Source: Arthrobacter cryoconiti
GTDB taxonomy: Bacteria > Actinomycetota > Actinomycetes > Actinomycetales > Micrococcaceae
Length of the DNA stretch: 64,000 nucleotides
Assembly (NCBI RefSeq): GCF_020905375.1
Contig: NZ_JAJJBU010000003.1
Coordinates: 434,001-498,000, forward strand
Reading direction: 5' to 3'
Part shown: positions 52,772 to 61,651 of the stretch, in pieces
Numbering within the stretch: position 1 is the first letter of the stretch
Layout of the letters: every line of letters starts with the position of its first letter
Notes under the pieces: model-generated
The model's database searches: none
Told to the model about the DNA's origin: nothing
What the model saw: the letters and a program-made list of their open reading frames with translations, nothing else
Position numbers and translations under genes: made by a program

Positions 52772-54046
52772 TTAGAGTTTTGGCACCGTACGTGGCCGGA
52801 CGATTAGCCAGAGGGCGGCCATCGCCAGCAGGCTGCAAGTACCCATGATGAGGGCCATCGGACTAGCAGTCTTGACTCCCACAAGACCAACCACCGGGGT
52901 AATAAGTCCTGCAAATCCGAAGGTGGCGGCACCGAGCAAAGAGGCCGCTGTGCCAGCTTGCTTGCCGTTGCGGGCCAGACCCAAAACCTGCACGGAGGGG
53001 AACATGAATCCGGTCGCCGCAATGAAGAACCAGAGCGGGACAATCACTCCCCACAGCCCAAAGCCCAGCTGGTCAAAGACCACCATGGCGATCGCCGCCA
53101 GCACCTGGCCCACCGTGGCGCCAGCAATGACCCATTGTGGGCCAATAAAGCGCATGAGGCGAGCCGCCACCTGGACTCCTGTGACCACCCCAAGGGAATT
53201 GGCGGCAAACAGGAAACCATATTGTTGGGGCGTGAATCCGTAGGTCGTTTGAAACAGGAAGGTTGAGGCTGAGAGGTAAGTGAACAAGGCGGCGAAGTTG
53301 AGTCCGCCTACAAAGAGTGTGCCAACGAAGATTCTGTCGCTGAAAACCGCCTTGTAACGGCCGGCAACGCTCACGCCGTCGAACTTGCGTTTTTCACGGG
53401 GCAGGGTCTCGATGATAAAGACGAAGGCCGCTAGAACTACAAGCGCGCCGTAGCCGGCCAAGAACCAGAAGATGCCGGGCCAGTCCATGATGCCCAGAAG
53501 CTGGGAACCGATCACGGGCGCTAAGATCGGCGCCATACCGTTGACCAGCGACATGTAGGAGAGCATCTTGACAAGCCGGTAACCGCCGAAGAGGTCACGG
53601 ATCATGGCCATGGCCACCACGCCACCGCCGGCCGCGCCAATCCCCTGCAAGATGCGGAAGATCCCCAGCATGGTGATGTCGGTGGACATGGCAGCACCCA
53701 CAGATGCCGCCACGTGTACGGTGGTGGCCAAAATCAAGGGCAGTCTGCGGCCAAATTTGTCGCTAAACGGACCCACTACCAACTGCCCGGCCGCGAAACC
53801 GATTGTCGTGGCAGTGAGAGTTAGCTGGACGGCAGTGGCGCTAACCTTCAGTTCCTCACCGATGATGGGGAAGGCTGGCAGATACAGGTCAACGGTGAAC
53901 GGGCCTAGGGCTGTCAACAGGCCCAAGACGAGGACATAGACGAGTTTTTGTCGGCGGCTCAGGCTGTCGCCTGGGTGCGAAATGGGGGTCAAAACAGGAT
54001 TCCTCGGGATCGAAAAGCATGGCAAGCGGGCCCTTTGCGCATCCAC
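52772..54046 (-). CDS. Bcr/CflA-type multidrug MFS exporter
   Basis: A 424-residue drug:H+ antiporter of the 12-helix DHA1 group. The first helix carries VLVLGLLTALGPFTVDLYLPAFP, typical of Bcr/CflA; the loop 2-3 motif A is GPFSDKFGRRLPL and motif C-like FRILQGIGAAGGGVVAMAMIRDLF follows. It exports small toxic molecules such as bicyclomycin or chloramphenicol. A TTG at 53992 with gaggaa upstream is an alternative start that would remove an unusual 18-residue leader. Confidence 0.9.
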   Translation of the reverse strand: MDAQRARLPCFSIPRNPVLTPISHPGDSLSRRQKLVYVLVLGLLTALGPFTVDLYLPAFPIIGEELKVSATAVQLTLTATTIGFAAGQLVVGPFSDKFGRRLPLILATTVHVAASVGAAMSTDITMLGIFRILQGIGAAGGGVVAMAMIRDLFGGYRLVKMLSYMSLVNGMAPILAPVIGSQLLGIMDWPGIFWFLAGYGALVVLAAFVFIIETLPREKRKFDGVSVAGRYKAVFSDRIFVGTLFVGGLNFAALFTYLSASTFLFQTTYGFTPQQYGFLFAANSLGVVTGVQVAARLMRFIGPQWVIAGATVGQVLAAIAMVVFDQLGFGLWGVIVPLWFFIAATGFMFPSVQVLGLARNGKQAGTAASLLGAATFGFAGLITPVVGLVGVKTASPMALIMGTCSLLAMAALWLIVRPRTVPKL

Positions 54047-54297
54047 GGCACTGGGAAAGGCTTAGGTGTTAATGATATTGCTTCGGTGGGTCAGGAGTGC
54101 CCTGTTAACGCTCCGGTGTGCTCCTGCCCAGTGCCATAACGTCACAACGGCCCCAGCTATTTCCTACTACGCACGAATCGCTCCACCACGAGGGATGGTA
54201 ATTTTGTCTATGCTGGTGTGTACCAAAAACGGCGGTACACAAAGATTTCGGGCAAAAGTCGTGTGTGCCATGAAACGAATGTGATGGAGGCGGTCCC

Positions 54298-55137
54298 ATG
54301 AGCGATGCACCCAAGCGCGTGTTGGTCGAGACACTGGAGCGTCCAGAAGTTGACGGCTCGACTCTTCTTGACGCCATCAAGACGACCTCACGCCTCGTGC
54401 CGCGTCAGATCACTGACGAAATTGAACTGGCCAAGTTGGAACTTCAGCAAAAGAAGGCGCGTCTGGGCGGGGTCGGTGTCTTTGCCGGGGCCGCAGTGCT
54501 TTTCGTGATGCTCTTGGTCATTGCCCTGGTGGTTGCTGCGATTGCAGGTTTAGCGGTGGTTCTTCCACTGTGGCTCGCAGCGCTGATTATTTGTGCCGCA
54601 CTTCTGTTGGCAACGGGTATTGCGGCGCTGATCGGATACCGAAAGTTTAAGTCTCTGCTTCCCTTGATGCCTGAGCGCGCGTGGCGGGGGATCCGTCACG
54701 ATCTCGGCATCGCCAAGGAAGGTAGCGACTTTGATGCTTCTACACTCATTCAAGAGAAGCTGAGCAAAGAAGAGAAGAAGGCCAAGGCAGCAAAGGCGCA
54801 GGCCCAGCAGGAGAAAGAGAAAGCCGAGCGTGAGGCCAAGGCTGCCGAGAACGGTCCCAAAGCAAGTGCCGAAGAGTTGGTTCTGCGCACGGCAGCTCGA
54901 CGGGAACACTTGGCTGTCCTGCGCGCGGAATTAATCGAGCAGGCGGACGTCAAGAAACAGGGCGCGCATCTGCTGGACTTTGCCAAAGATAAGGCCGGGG
55001 ACTCTGTTCGCTCTTCAGCCTCCGGAGTGCTTGCCGCCGGACGGGAGAATATGCAGGGGCGATGGAAACCACTCGCCGTTTTCGCCGTGTCTGCAAGCGC
55101 CTGCGCGTTCTTACTGCGAAAGTTATTCAAGAACTAG
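54298..55137 (+). CDS. Phage-holin-like/DUF1469 membrane protein with coiled tail
   Basis: A 279-residue protein. Residues 1-55 are helical and charged; two adjacent helices (about 60-85 and 92-115: FAGAAVLFVMLLVIALVVAA and PLWLAALIICAALLLATGI) match the actinobacterial holin superfamily III / DUF1469. A Lys/Glu/Ala-rich coiled coil (about 155-190) follows, and a DUF3618-like C-terminus ends with a third helix (LAVFAVSASACAFLL). This is a chromosomal envelope protein rather than a prophage gene; no phage genes are near. atggagg precedes the start. It lies just before the lipid-synthesis genes. Confidence 0.82.
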   Translation: MSDAPKRVLVETLERPEVDGSTLLDAIKTTSRLVPRQITDEIELAKLELQQKKARLGGVGVFAGAAVLFVMLLVIALVVAAIAGLAVVLPLWLAALIICAALLLATGIAALIGYRKFKSLLPLMPERAWRGIRHDLGIAKEGSDFDASTLIQEKLSKEEKKAKAAKAQAQQEKEKAEREAKAAENGPKASAEELVLRTAARREHLAVLRAELIEQADVKKQGAHLLDFAKDKAGDSVRSSASGVLAAGRENMQGRWKPLAVFAVSASACAFLLRKLFKN

Positions 55138-55200
55138 GAGCATGAAGCGAGTGTCGGCCTTTTACGCTGATGTCAGACGTTTGTGGGAGAGGTGAGACGC

Positions 55201-55833
55201 ATGCCTGCCGGATACGACGCGCCAGCCACCCGGGAGAACGCTGTTGTGACCATCCCAAACCTCATTACTGTGGGCAGATTTTTAGGTACTCCCCTTTTTG
55301 TCTGGCTTGTGCTGGCCCGGCACGAATATGGGTGGGGTGTCTTTGTGCTGGCTGTGATGGGCTGTACTGACTGGATTGACGGCTATGTGGCCCGGAAGCT
55401 GAATCAGTCTTCCAAACTAGGCCGCATTATGGATCCCTTGGCCGACCGAGTGGCATTGGTGGCTGTCATCATCACGTTGGTGATTGCCAATATTCTCCCG
55501 CTATGGCTTTTGCTACTCATGCTCATCCCTGACATTGTCCTGCTCGCCGCCACCCTTTACCTCTTCCACGGCGACGCCGAGTTGAAAGTCACATTGTTGG
55601 GAAAGACTCGTACCGCGGTGCTGTTGATCGGCACACCCCTGCTGCTCTTGGCGAAAGCTTTGGATTCGGACGCCACAGCTGTTGCTGCCTGGATCCTCCT
55701 CATAGCCGGAATGCTCATGCACGTGGTCGCCTTCGCGTTGTACTGGCGTGCACTGCTGGCCAAATACCGGACGGTGCATCGCAATACTGGAACACCACAA
55801 GCTGACGGAGCACCACAGGCAGGCCGCCCATGA
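55201..55833 (+). CDS. CDP-alcohol phosphatidyltransferase
   Basis: A 210-residue integral membrane enzyme with the family motif D-x2-D-G-x2-A-R-x8-G-x3-D-x3-D in DWIDGYVARKLNQSSKLGRIMDPLAD (shown in two parts: DWIDGYVAR and GRIMDPLADR). About six helices. It joins a CDP-activated lipid to an alcohol, as PgsA or cardiolipin synthase does; the acceptor is unknown. ATG 55201 has gggagagg upstream. Its stop overlaps the next gene's ATG by 4 bp. Confidence 0.9.
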   Translation: MPAGYDAPATRENAVVTIPNLITVGRFLGTPLFVWLVLARHEYGWGVFVLAVMGCTDWIDGYVARKLNQSSKLGRIMDPLADRVALVAVIITLVIANILPLWLLLLMLIPDIVLLAATLYLFHGDAELKVTLLGKTRTAVLLIGTPLLLLAKALDSDATAVAAWILLIAGMLMHVVAFALYWRALLAKYRTVHRNTGTPQADGAPQAGRP

Positions 55834-56729
55834 TGTGGCTGGCAGTTGCATGCGCCGTAGCTGGTGCTTTCTTCTTGGCTTTTGGTGCCCAACGCCAGGG
55901 TAGTGCGGTGCAAAATAATACGGGTGGGCTTGCACTTGGCGGATCAGGCTTCTTGCGGTTGCTGCGCAACCCGCGGTGGGTACTGGGACTAGGGCTCCTT
56001 GGGGCTGGCATGGCCCTGAACGTGGTGGCGCTGACCCTGGGGACTTTGACCGTCATCCAGCCCATTGGTGCGATCGCGCTGGTCATCACCACCATTGTCA
56101 ACTCCCGCGATCAGGGAATCCGTTTGAACAGAGCCACGGTAGTTGCCATTACCGCGTGTGTCAGTGGTAGCGCCCTTTTTGTTCTCCTTGCGGTCAATGT
56201 GGTCAGTGAAAACACCCACGTCTTGCCCGAAGAGGAGCTCACGGTGGTGATGCTGCTGAGCATCGTCGTGGTGATTTTTGGTGGTTCCCTGGTGCTGTTC
56301 AAAAACCGTCTGAAGGCTTTCTTCTATATTCTGGGCGCGGGCGTCCTTTTTGGCTTCGTCGCGGTGCTGACCCGGATCATCTCGAAGCAATTGTTTGATC
56401 CCAATGGACTGTTCATGTTCAATGTCCAGTGGTATTCGATCATTGCGATCGCTGCGGCCGGAGGGTTGGGCAGCTGGTTTGTGCAAAGCGCATATTCCAG
56501 TGGTCCGCCGGACCTTGTTATTGCCGGGCTGACCGTGATCGATCCGATAGTTGGAATTGGAATCGGAATTACCATTTTGGGTGAGCTTCGTCCCGATGTG
56601 CCCCCCGTGATTGCGATATCCATGGCTGGGGCCGCTTTGCTTGCTATCGTTGGGGTGGTCGCGTTGTCGCGGCATCATCCGGACGTTGTCAAGCGCCGCG
56701 CTGATGCCAAGAGAGAGCAGCGCAAGTAA
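55830..56729 (+). CDS. DMT-superfamily membrane protein (NIPA/EamA-like)
   Basis: A 299-residue protein with about nine helices in the NIPA/EamA pattern: WLAVACAVAGAFFLAFGAQRQG at the N-terminus, LNVVALTLGTLTVIQPIGAIALVITT, and the second-half VQSAYSSGPPDLVIAGLTVIDPIVGIGIG, which mirrors the first. The C-terminus is basic. Overlap ATGA with the phosphatidyltransferase gene suggests coupling. It may flip a lipid-linked intermediate or carry a cation; neither is shown by the sequence. Confidence 0.85.
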   Translation: MMWLAVACAVAGAFFLAFGAQRQGSAVQNNTGGLALGGSGFLRLLRNPRWVLGLGLLGAGMALNVVALTLGTLTVIQPIGAIALVITTIVNSRDQGIRLNRATVVAITACVSGSALFVLLAVNVVSENTHVLPEEELTVVMLLSIVVVIFGGSLVLFKNRLKAFFYILGAGVLFGFVAVLTRIISKQLFDPNGLFMFNVQWYSIIAIAAAGGLGSWFVQSAYSSGPPDLVIAGLTVIDPIVGIGIGITILGELRPDVPPVIAISMAGAALLAIVGVVALSRHHPDVVKRRADAKREQRK

Positions 56730-56866
56730 TGCGCCAACGCATTACGGTCCCGTGATTGCGGGGCAGTCCATGAATCCAGCACGACGGCGTAGGTAACCCC
56801 CGTGGTTGCCTCGCGTTGGGGCGTCGGGAAGAACCGGCGGCTGACCATCCATCAGGAGCTATATCC

Positions 56867-58072
56867 GTGACATCCACACCCGGGACCGGCGAGCACAAAC
56901 CGTTGACGATTTTGATCGCCGCTGACACCTATCCGCCGCACATCAATGGCGCGGCGCAGTTCTGCTACCGGCTAGCCACAGGCATGAGTGCCCGTGGGCA
57001 TAACGTGCATGTAATGGCCGCGCGGCCTGACGGTGGTCCCATGTATACCGAAAAGCGCGACGAAGCCACGGTGCACCGTCTGCGCTCACGCCCGGTACCA
57101 ACCCACGAGTACATCAGAATCTGCCTACCGTGGGAGATTAAGAAAGACATCGCCGCGTTGTTTGATGTCATTAAGCCGGATGTGGTGCACGTGCAAAGCC
57201 ACTATATGATCGGCGAATATGTGGTGTACGAGGCCCAGCGTCGTGGTATTCGAATCGTGGCAACCAACCATTTCATGCCGGAGAACCTTAACCCGTTTTT
57301 GCCGTTCCCGAAGTGGGTCAAGAACATCATTGCCCGGGTTTCTTGGCGAGACATGGGGAAGATCATGAGCCGCGCGGACGTCGTGACCACGCCAACCCCG
57401 CTGGCCGCACAAGCCATGCACGAGCACGCATTCTTGCGTAAAGTTCTTCCGCTATCTAACGGGATTGAGGCTGGCAACTATGAGTTGGCAGAAGGGGAGA
57501 CGCTGGAGCGTAATCCTTACCTGACCGTTGCATTCGTGGGCCGTCTGGCAGAAGAAAAGCACATTGACGTGCTCATTGATGCCATTGCCAAGACGCCAGC
57601 AGAACTGGATCTGCACCTAGTGATTGTGGGTGGTGGTGAAGTGAAGAATGCGCTGAAGGCACAGGCTGAAAAAATGGGGCTGGCTTCCAGAGTTCGTTTC
57701 ACCGGCCTGATCAGTGATGCGGAATTGCGTGATGTCTACCTTAAAGCGGATCTTTTTGTTATGCCCGGAACCGCAGAATTGCAGTCCCTGGTGACGTTGG
57801 AGGCTATGAGCGCCTCGACTCCGGTGATTTTGGCCAACGCTATGGCCCTGCCTCACCTGATGGACGACGGCGTCAACGGCTACCTGTTCAAGCCTAACGA
57901 CAGTGATGACCTGGCCCAAAAGATCACCACGGTCATGTCCTTGTCGCAGGAGGACCGGGAAGCCATGGGTGCAGCCAGCCACTCCATGGTGGCCCGTCAT
58001 GGATTAACGAAGACTTTGGACACGTTTGAGGACATTTATCGTGGCGGCAGCTATGAGGATCACGCAGTTTAG
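56867..58072 (+). CDS. GT4 family glycosyltransferase
   Basis: A 401-residue retaining GT-B enzyme. The acceptor half has LIAADTYPPHINGAAQFCYRLATGMSARGHNV and VVHVQSHYMIGEYVV; the donor half has VAFVGRLAEEKHIDVLIDA, LVIVGGGE, VRFTGLISDAELRDVY and the E-x7-E motif in PGTAELQSLVTLEAMSASTPVILAN. The acceptor is probably a lipid, as in the diacylglycerol and phosphatidylinositol glycosyltransferases of this group. GTG 56867 with caggag is preferred over 56816. It lies in line with the phosphatidyltransferase and DMT genes, which supports a glycolipid role. Confidence 0.88.
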   Translation: MTSTPGTGEHKPLTILIAADTYPPHINGAAQFCYRLATGMSARGHNVHVMAARPDGGPMYTEKRDEATVHRLRSRPVPTHEYIRICLPWEIKKDIAALFDVIKPDVVHVQSHYMIGEYVVYEAQRRGIRIVATNHFMPENLNPFLPFPKWVKNIIARVSWRDMGKIMSRADVVTTPTPLAAQAMHEHAFLRKVLPLSNGIEAGNYELAEGETLERNPYLTVAFVGRLAEEKHIDVLIDAIAKTPAELDLHLVIVGGGEVKNALKAQAEKMGLASRVRFTGLISDAELRDVYLKADLFVMPGTAELQSLVTLEAMSASTPVILANAMALPHLMDDGVNGYLFKPNDSDDLAQKITTVMSLSQEDREAMGAASHSMVARHGLTKTLDTFEDIYRGGSYEDHAV

Positions 58073-58141
58073 ACTCAAATCCATTAGGATTGTAGGAGTG
58101 CTTTTTTGTCGGATGTCTTCAGCCTAAAGAAGCACAGTCTA

Positions 58142-58215
58142 GGGGCCATAGCTCAGCTGGTTAGAGCGCGGGACTCATAATCCTTAGGTCCTCGGTTCAA
58201 GTCCGAGTGGCCCTA
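58142..58215 (+). tRNA. tRNA with CAT anticodon (elongator Met, or Ile2 if lysidine-modified)
   Basis: Acceptor GGGGCCA pairs with TGGCCCT with one G-U at the end. The D-arm agctcagctggttagagc, the anticodon loop ctCATaa and a T-arm containing ggttcaagtcc are intact, and A73 follows. No CCA is encoded. The D-loop GG and the lack of initiator features rule out tRNA-fMet. Met and Ile2 both have a CAT anticodon and cannot be separated with certainty here. Confidence 0.93.
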
Positions 58216-58220
58216 CGCCT

Positions 58221-58271
58221 AAAAAGCTGCTGTTCAAAACCACACATGTGGTTTTGAACAGCAGCTTTTTT
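58221..58271 (+). terminator. Long perfect terminator after the CAT tRNA
   Basis: An almost seamless palindrome with 24-bp arms and two central bases, ending in ttttttg on the plus strand. It starts 5 bp after the tRNA. Confidence 0.93.
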
Positions 58272-58349
58272 GCGTTTTAGCGCGTGTGGGAGTTCTCGCC
58301 TGCAAGGAATGGTCCGCTGTCCTGGGTTAAGAGTTAGTTGCGGTCAGTG

Positions 58350-58392
58350 TTGCGTTGGTCACGCCCCTGAGATATGTTACTCATGAGTAACA
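58350..58392 (+). promoter_or_regulatory. Promoter with perfect 18-bp palindrome before the acyl-CoA dehydrogenase
   Basis: -35 TTGCGT (58350-58355) and -10 TATGTT (58373-58378), spacer 17 bp. The palindrome tgttactcatgagtaaca (58375-58392) covers the -10 and the expected start point, 57 bp upstream of the ATG. This is the position and symmetry expected of a TetR-type repressor of fatty-acid or acyl-CoA metabolism; no regulator gene is adjacent. Confidence 0.65.
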
Positions 58393-58449
58393 AGTTTGGG
58401 TGGCGATGAATCGTCATCTTTATAGATGAGATCAAGCAAAGGAACGCCC

Positions 58450-59640
58450 ATGTCTAAGCCTGCTGTTGACCTGAACAACCTCCCCTATGCTGATGGTGAT
58501 TTCTACGGATTCGAGCAACTGCTCACTGACTCCGAACGTGAACGGCTTCAGGTGCTTCGCGAATTTTTAGATAAGGAAGTCAAGCCCATTGCCGTGGATT
58601 GCTGGAACCGGGCAGAGTTCCCCCACGAGCTGATCCCCAAGCTGGCCGCCCTGGACATCATGAGTCCCATTCGGCGACAAGGCCATTCCAATGTGTTCGC
58701 TGGTATTTGTCATGCCGAGTTCACCCGGGCGGATGCCTCCATTGCAACGTTCCTGGGCGCCCACGACGGATTGTTCACTGGAACCATCGAAGAACTGGCA
58801 TCCGAGGAGCAAAAAGCCGCGTGGCTGCCGGACATCTACTCCTTGAAGAAGATCGGCGCCTTCGGTTTGACCGAACCACTTGGTGGTTCTGACGTCGCCG
58901 GGGGTACCCGCACCACCGCTGTCCGCGACGGCGATAACTGGATCCTCAACGGCGCCAAGCGATGGATTGGTAACGCCACTTTCTCTGATTGGGTGGTCAT
59001 CTTTGCCCGGGACCTGGCGGACAATCAAGTCAAGGCATTCTTGGTGGACACCACAACGGAGGGCTACAGCGCAACAAAGATTGAAAATAAGACCGCTCTG
59101 CGCTCGGTACAAAATGCTGACATTACGTTGGAGAACGTGGTAGTCCCCGACTTCTTCAAACTTGCCGGAGGAAACAGCTTCAAGGACGTCAACAAGGTCT
59201 TGAAAGTGACTCGACTGTCGGTGGCATGGCAGGCAGTTGGTCAGCAAATGGCTGCCTTTGACGTGGCACGACGCTACGCCGTGGAGCGCCAGCAGTTCGG
59301 CCGGCCCATTGCTTCGTTCCAGTTGGTTCAGGACCAGCTGGTGAAAATGTTGGGCAACACGGTTAGTTCCATGGGCATGATGATCCGATTGGCCCAACTG
59401 GAGGACCTGGGTGTGGCCAAGGATGAACAATCCGCGCTTGCCAAGGCCTTCACCACTGCCCGGATGCGTGAATCCGTGGCCATGGGTAGAGGGATCTTTG
59501 GTGGTAACGGAATCGTCACCGATTATGGCATGGCGAAGATCTTTGCGGATGCGGAAGCCATCTATTCCTATGAGGGCACTTACGAGATCAACACGCTCGT
59601 AACGGGAAGGGCCATCACTGGCATCTCTGCCATCGTCTAG
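58450..59640 (+). CDS. Acyl-CoA dehydrogenase (glutaryl-CoA dehydrogenase-like)
   Basis: A 396-residue flavoprotein. N-terminal helical domain, then FAD-binding IGAFGLTEPLGGSDVAGGTRTTA (about residues 135-157) and RWIGNATFSDWVVIFAR, and the C-terminal helices with RQQFGRPIASFQLVQDQLVKML and the catalytic Glu in YSYEGTYEINTLVTGRAITG. The pattern is close to glutaryl-CoA dehydrogenases, which decarboxylate glutaryl-CoA, but an ordinary acyl-CoA substrate cannot be excluded. ATG 58450 has aaaggaac upstream. Monocistronic, under a palindromic operator. Confidence 0.9.
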   Translation: MSKPAVDLNNLPYADGDFYGFEQLLTDSERERLQVLREFLDKEVKPIAVDCWNRAEFPHELIPKLAALDIMSPIRRQGHSNVFAGICHAEFTRADASIATFLGAHDGLFTGTIEELASEEQKAAWLPDIYSLKKIGAFGLTEPLGGSDVAGGTRTTAVRDGDNWILNGAKRWIGNATFSDWVVIFARDLADNQVKAFLVDTTTEGYSATKIENKTALRSVQNADITLENVVVPDFFKLAGGNSFKDVNKVLKVTRLSVAWQAVGQQMAAFDVARRYAVERQQFGRPIASFQLVQDQLVKMLGNTVSSMGMMIRLAQLEDLGVAKDEQSALAKAFTTARMRESVAMGRGIFGGNGIVTDYGMAKIFADAEAIYSYEGTYEINTLVTGRAITGISAIV

Positions 59641-59670
59641 GGCTCACTTTCAGTGTTCAGTTTCCATCGC

Positions 59671-60270
59671 TCATCCGGTGCTGGGAGAGTCGAGAGGGAG
59701 CAACACCGAGGGGCGCAGATCCAGGACAAAAATGAGCGGGTTCAGATAACTCTCGCCATTGCGGACGCCCCAGTGCAGGCAGCTATTGGTTCCTGGGGGA
59801 GCGGAGTCGCAGTGAGTGGGTGAGGCGATGTTGCCCACCGGCTCCCCACGGGAGACGCCGTCGCCGGCACTGAGGTTAGACGTTACGGGCTCAAGAGTGA
59901 TCAGCAGCCCGGCTGGGGTGGCTAACACTAAGACTGGACGATCCACCACGATGCCTGAAAAACTCACAACGGCGGACGTCGGGGCCAGGATCTGCTCGCC
60001 ATTGCTCGCAAGGAGATCCACGCCCCGATGCCCACGCCGCCAGGGTTTGTCCGGGGGATCAAAGACATGGACAACTACTGCTTTCCCCGAGAGGGGCCAA
60101 TGCCATGTGATCGAAGGCGGCAGCGAGCGGGGCGACGGGGCAAAAATCGCCAGGCCTGTACCTGCCTTAACTGTTACTGCTGGCGCTGAAGTGGTCATTA
60201 AGGCAAGCCCAGCCACGACGCATAACGCCACAGCTCGGTGCCTCTGGTTAAACGTCCGTGAAGTATCCAT
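59671..60270 (-). CDS. Secreted M23 family metallopeptidase
   Basis: A 199-residue protein with a signal peptide (VALCVVAGLALMTTSAPA, about residues 13-30) and an M23/LytM domain: WPLSGKAVVVHVFDPPDKPWRRGHRGVDLLA (first His-Asp ligands in HRGVD), VSFSGIVVDRPVL, GEPVGNIA and the final His in CLHWGVR. It probably cuts or binds peptidoglycan. A conserved His is in HWG. Diverges from rpsB across a 344-bp spacer; whether all zinc ligands are present needs alignment. Confidence 0.87.
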   Translation of the reverse strand: MDTSRTFNQRHRAVALCVVAGLALMTTSAPAVTVKAGTGLAIFAPSPRSLPPSITWHWPLSGKAVVVHVFDPPDKPWRRGHRGVDLLASNGEQILAPTSAVVSFSGIVVDRPVLVLATPAGLLITLEPVTSNLSAGDGVSRGEPVGNIASPTHCDSAPPGTNSCLHWGVRNGESYLNPLIFVLDLRPSVLLPLDSPSTG

Positions 60271-60614
60271 GAACTAATGCTTGCGCTTAGATAAGACAGC
60301 GTGCAGGTGCCCGCTGGAAAATGTGGAGAAAGTCCGGTGCCGGATGTGGTTGTGGAGGGGGCTTTTCCGTCGTGGAGTACAGCGGAAATGTAGTAGGCTT
60401 GGCACAGCAGTGTGCTCTTTTGCATCACTGACTACGCGTGCCTAACCCTGATGAGTGGCTGGAGAAATCCTCAAACTGCTGACGGATTGTGCCCATACGG
60501 TCTGTCACTTGGCAGGACATGGAAGCACGATGGGTACCAGGAGCAGGACCCGCACGGAAAATCTCGTACAGGTTATCAAGCTAAAAGAACCGTAAAATAA
60601 GAAGGAGCGCCGGC
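60271..60614. other. 344-bp spacer and leader upstream of rpsB
   Basis: No gene is convincing. It should contain the M23 promoter and the rpsB promoter plus a long leader. The rpsB ribosome-binding site is gaaggag (60601-60607). No leader RNA motif is recognised. Confidence 0.6.
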
Positions 60615-61499
60615 ATGCCCGTCGTAACTATGCGCCAGCTGCTTGACAGCGGCGTCCACTTTGGACACCAGACCCGTCGTTGGAACCCGAAGATGAAGCG
60701 ATTCATCCTCACGGAGCGCAACGGCATCTACATCATTGACCTGCAGCAGTCACTGTCTTTCATTGACCGCGCTTACGAGTTCGTGAAGGCCACCGTTGCA
60801 CACGGCGGCACCGTACTCTTCGTCGGCACCAAGAAGCAGGCTCAGGAAGCAATCGCCGAGCAAGCTACCCGCGTAGGCCAGCCTTACGTGAACCAGCGCT
60901 GGTTGGGTGGCATGCTCACCAACTTCCAGACGGTTTCAAAGCGTATCTCACGCATGAAGGAACTCGAAGAAATCGACTTCGAGGACGTAGCTTCCTCCGG
61001 TCACACCAAGAAGGAGCTCCTGCTCCTCAAGCGTGAATTGACCAAGCTGCAGACCAACCTCGGTGGTATCCGCAATCTGACCAAGGCTCCGTCCTTGCTC
61101 TGGATTGTTGACACCCCGAAAGAGCACCTCGCCATCGACGAGGCTCACAAGCTGAACATCCCTGTCGTTGCCATCTTGGACTCCAACTGCAACCCGGACG
61201 ACGTCGACTTCCCGATCCCGGGCAACGACGACGCCATCCGCTCCGTTGCGCTGTTGACCCGTGTGATCGCTGACGCTATCGCTGAGGGCTTGATCGCTCG
61301 CAACAACAAGGCGACCGGCAACGAAGAAGCACCGGCCGAGCCGCTAGCTGAATGGGAGCGTGAGCTCCTCGAAGGCGACAAGGCAGCTGCCCCGGCTGAA
61401 GCTTCTCCTGAGGCTCCTGCCGCTGACGCTGCTCCTGCCGCTGCTTCTGAGGTTCCTGCCGCTGAAGCTGCTCCGGCTGAAGCTGCAACCGAAAAGTAA
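60615..61499 (+). CDS. rpsB: 30S ribosomal protein S2
   Basis: A 294-residue S2 protein starting [31 protein letters not shown] (canonical; motif shown as [19 protein letters not shown]), with [38 protein letters not shown] and [13 protein letters not shown]. The last ~45 residues are an Ala/Glu/Pro-rich tail typical of actinobacterial S2 and absent from E. coli. First gene of the rpsB-tsf-pyrH-frr run. Confidence 0.97.
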   Translation: MPVVTMRQLLDSGVHFGHQTRRWNPKMKRFILTERNGIYIIDLQQSLSFIDRAYEFVKATVAHGGTVLFVGTKKQAQEAIAEQATRVGQPYVNQRWLGGMLTNFQTVSKRISRMKELEEIDFEDVASSGHTKKELLLLKRELTKLQTNLGGIRNLTKAPSLLWIVDTPKEHLAIDEAHKLNIPVVAILDSNCNPDDVDFPIPGNDDAIRSVALLTRVIADAIAEGLIARNNKATGNEEAPAEPLAEWERELLEGDKAAAPAEASPEAPAADAAPAAASEVPAAEAAPAEAATEK

Positions 61500-61557
61500 G
61501 ACCCACCTTGCGCCGTTTCCTGGGCTTAGTTGGGACGCGGAACCAGGTTTACGGACA

Positions 61558-61600
61558 CTGGCAGGATCGCACCGCTCACAAGGCAAAGCGGTCCTGCCAG
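61558..61600 (+). other. Intercistronic stem-loop between rpsB and tsf
   Basis: ctggcagga pairs with tcctgccag (9 bp) around an inner ccgct/agcgg pairing. No T-run follows directly, so it may be a partial terminator or a processing/stability element that sets the rpsB to tsf ratio. Confidence 0.65.
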
Positions 61601-61651
61601 CTGTTCTCTAACTAGATTTATATTCTCAAACATCTACACTGAGGGGTTCAC

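Noticed and set aside
54298-55137. Prophage remnant suggested by the holin-like protein
   Set aside because: No endolysin, structural, integrase or attachment features nearby; holin-like DUF1469 proteins are common chromosomal genes in actinobacteria.
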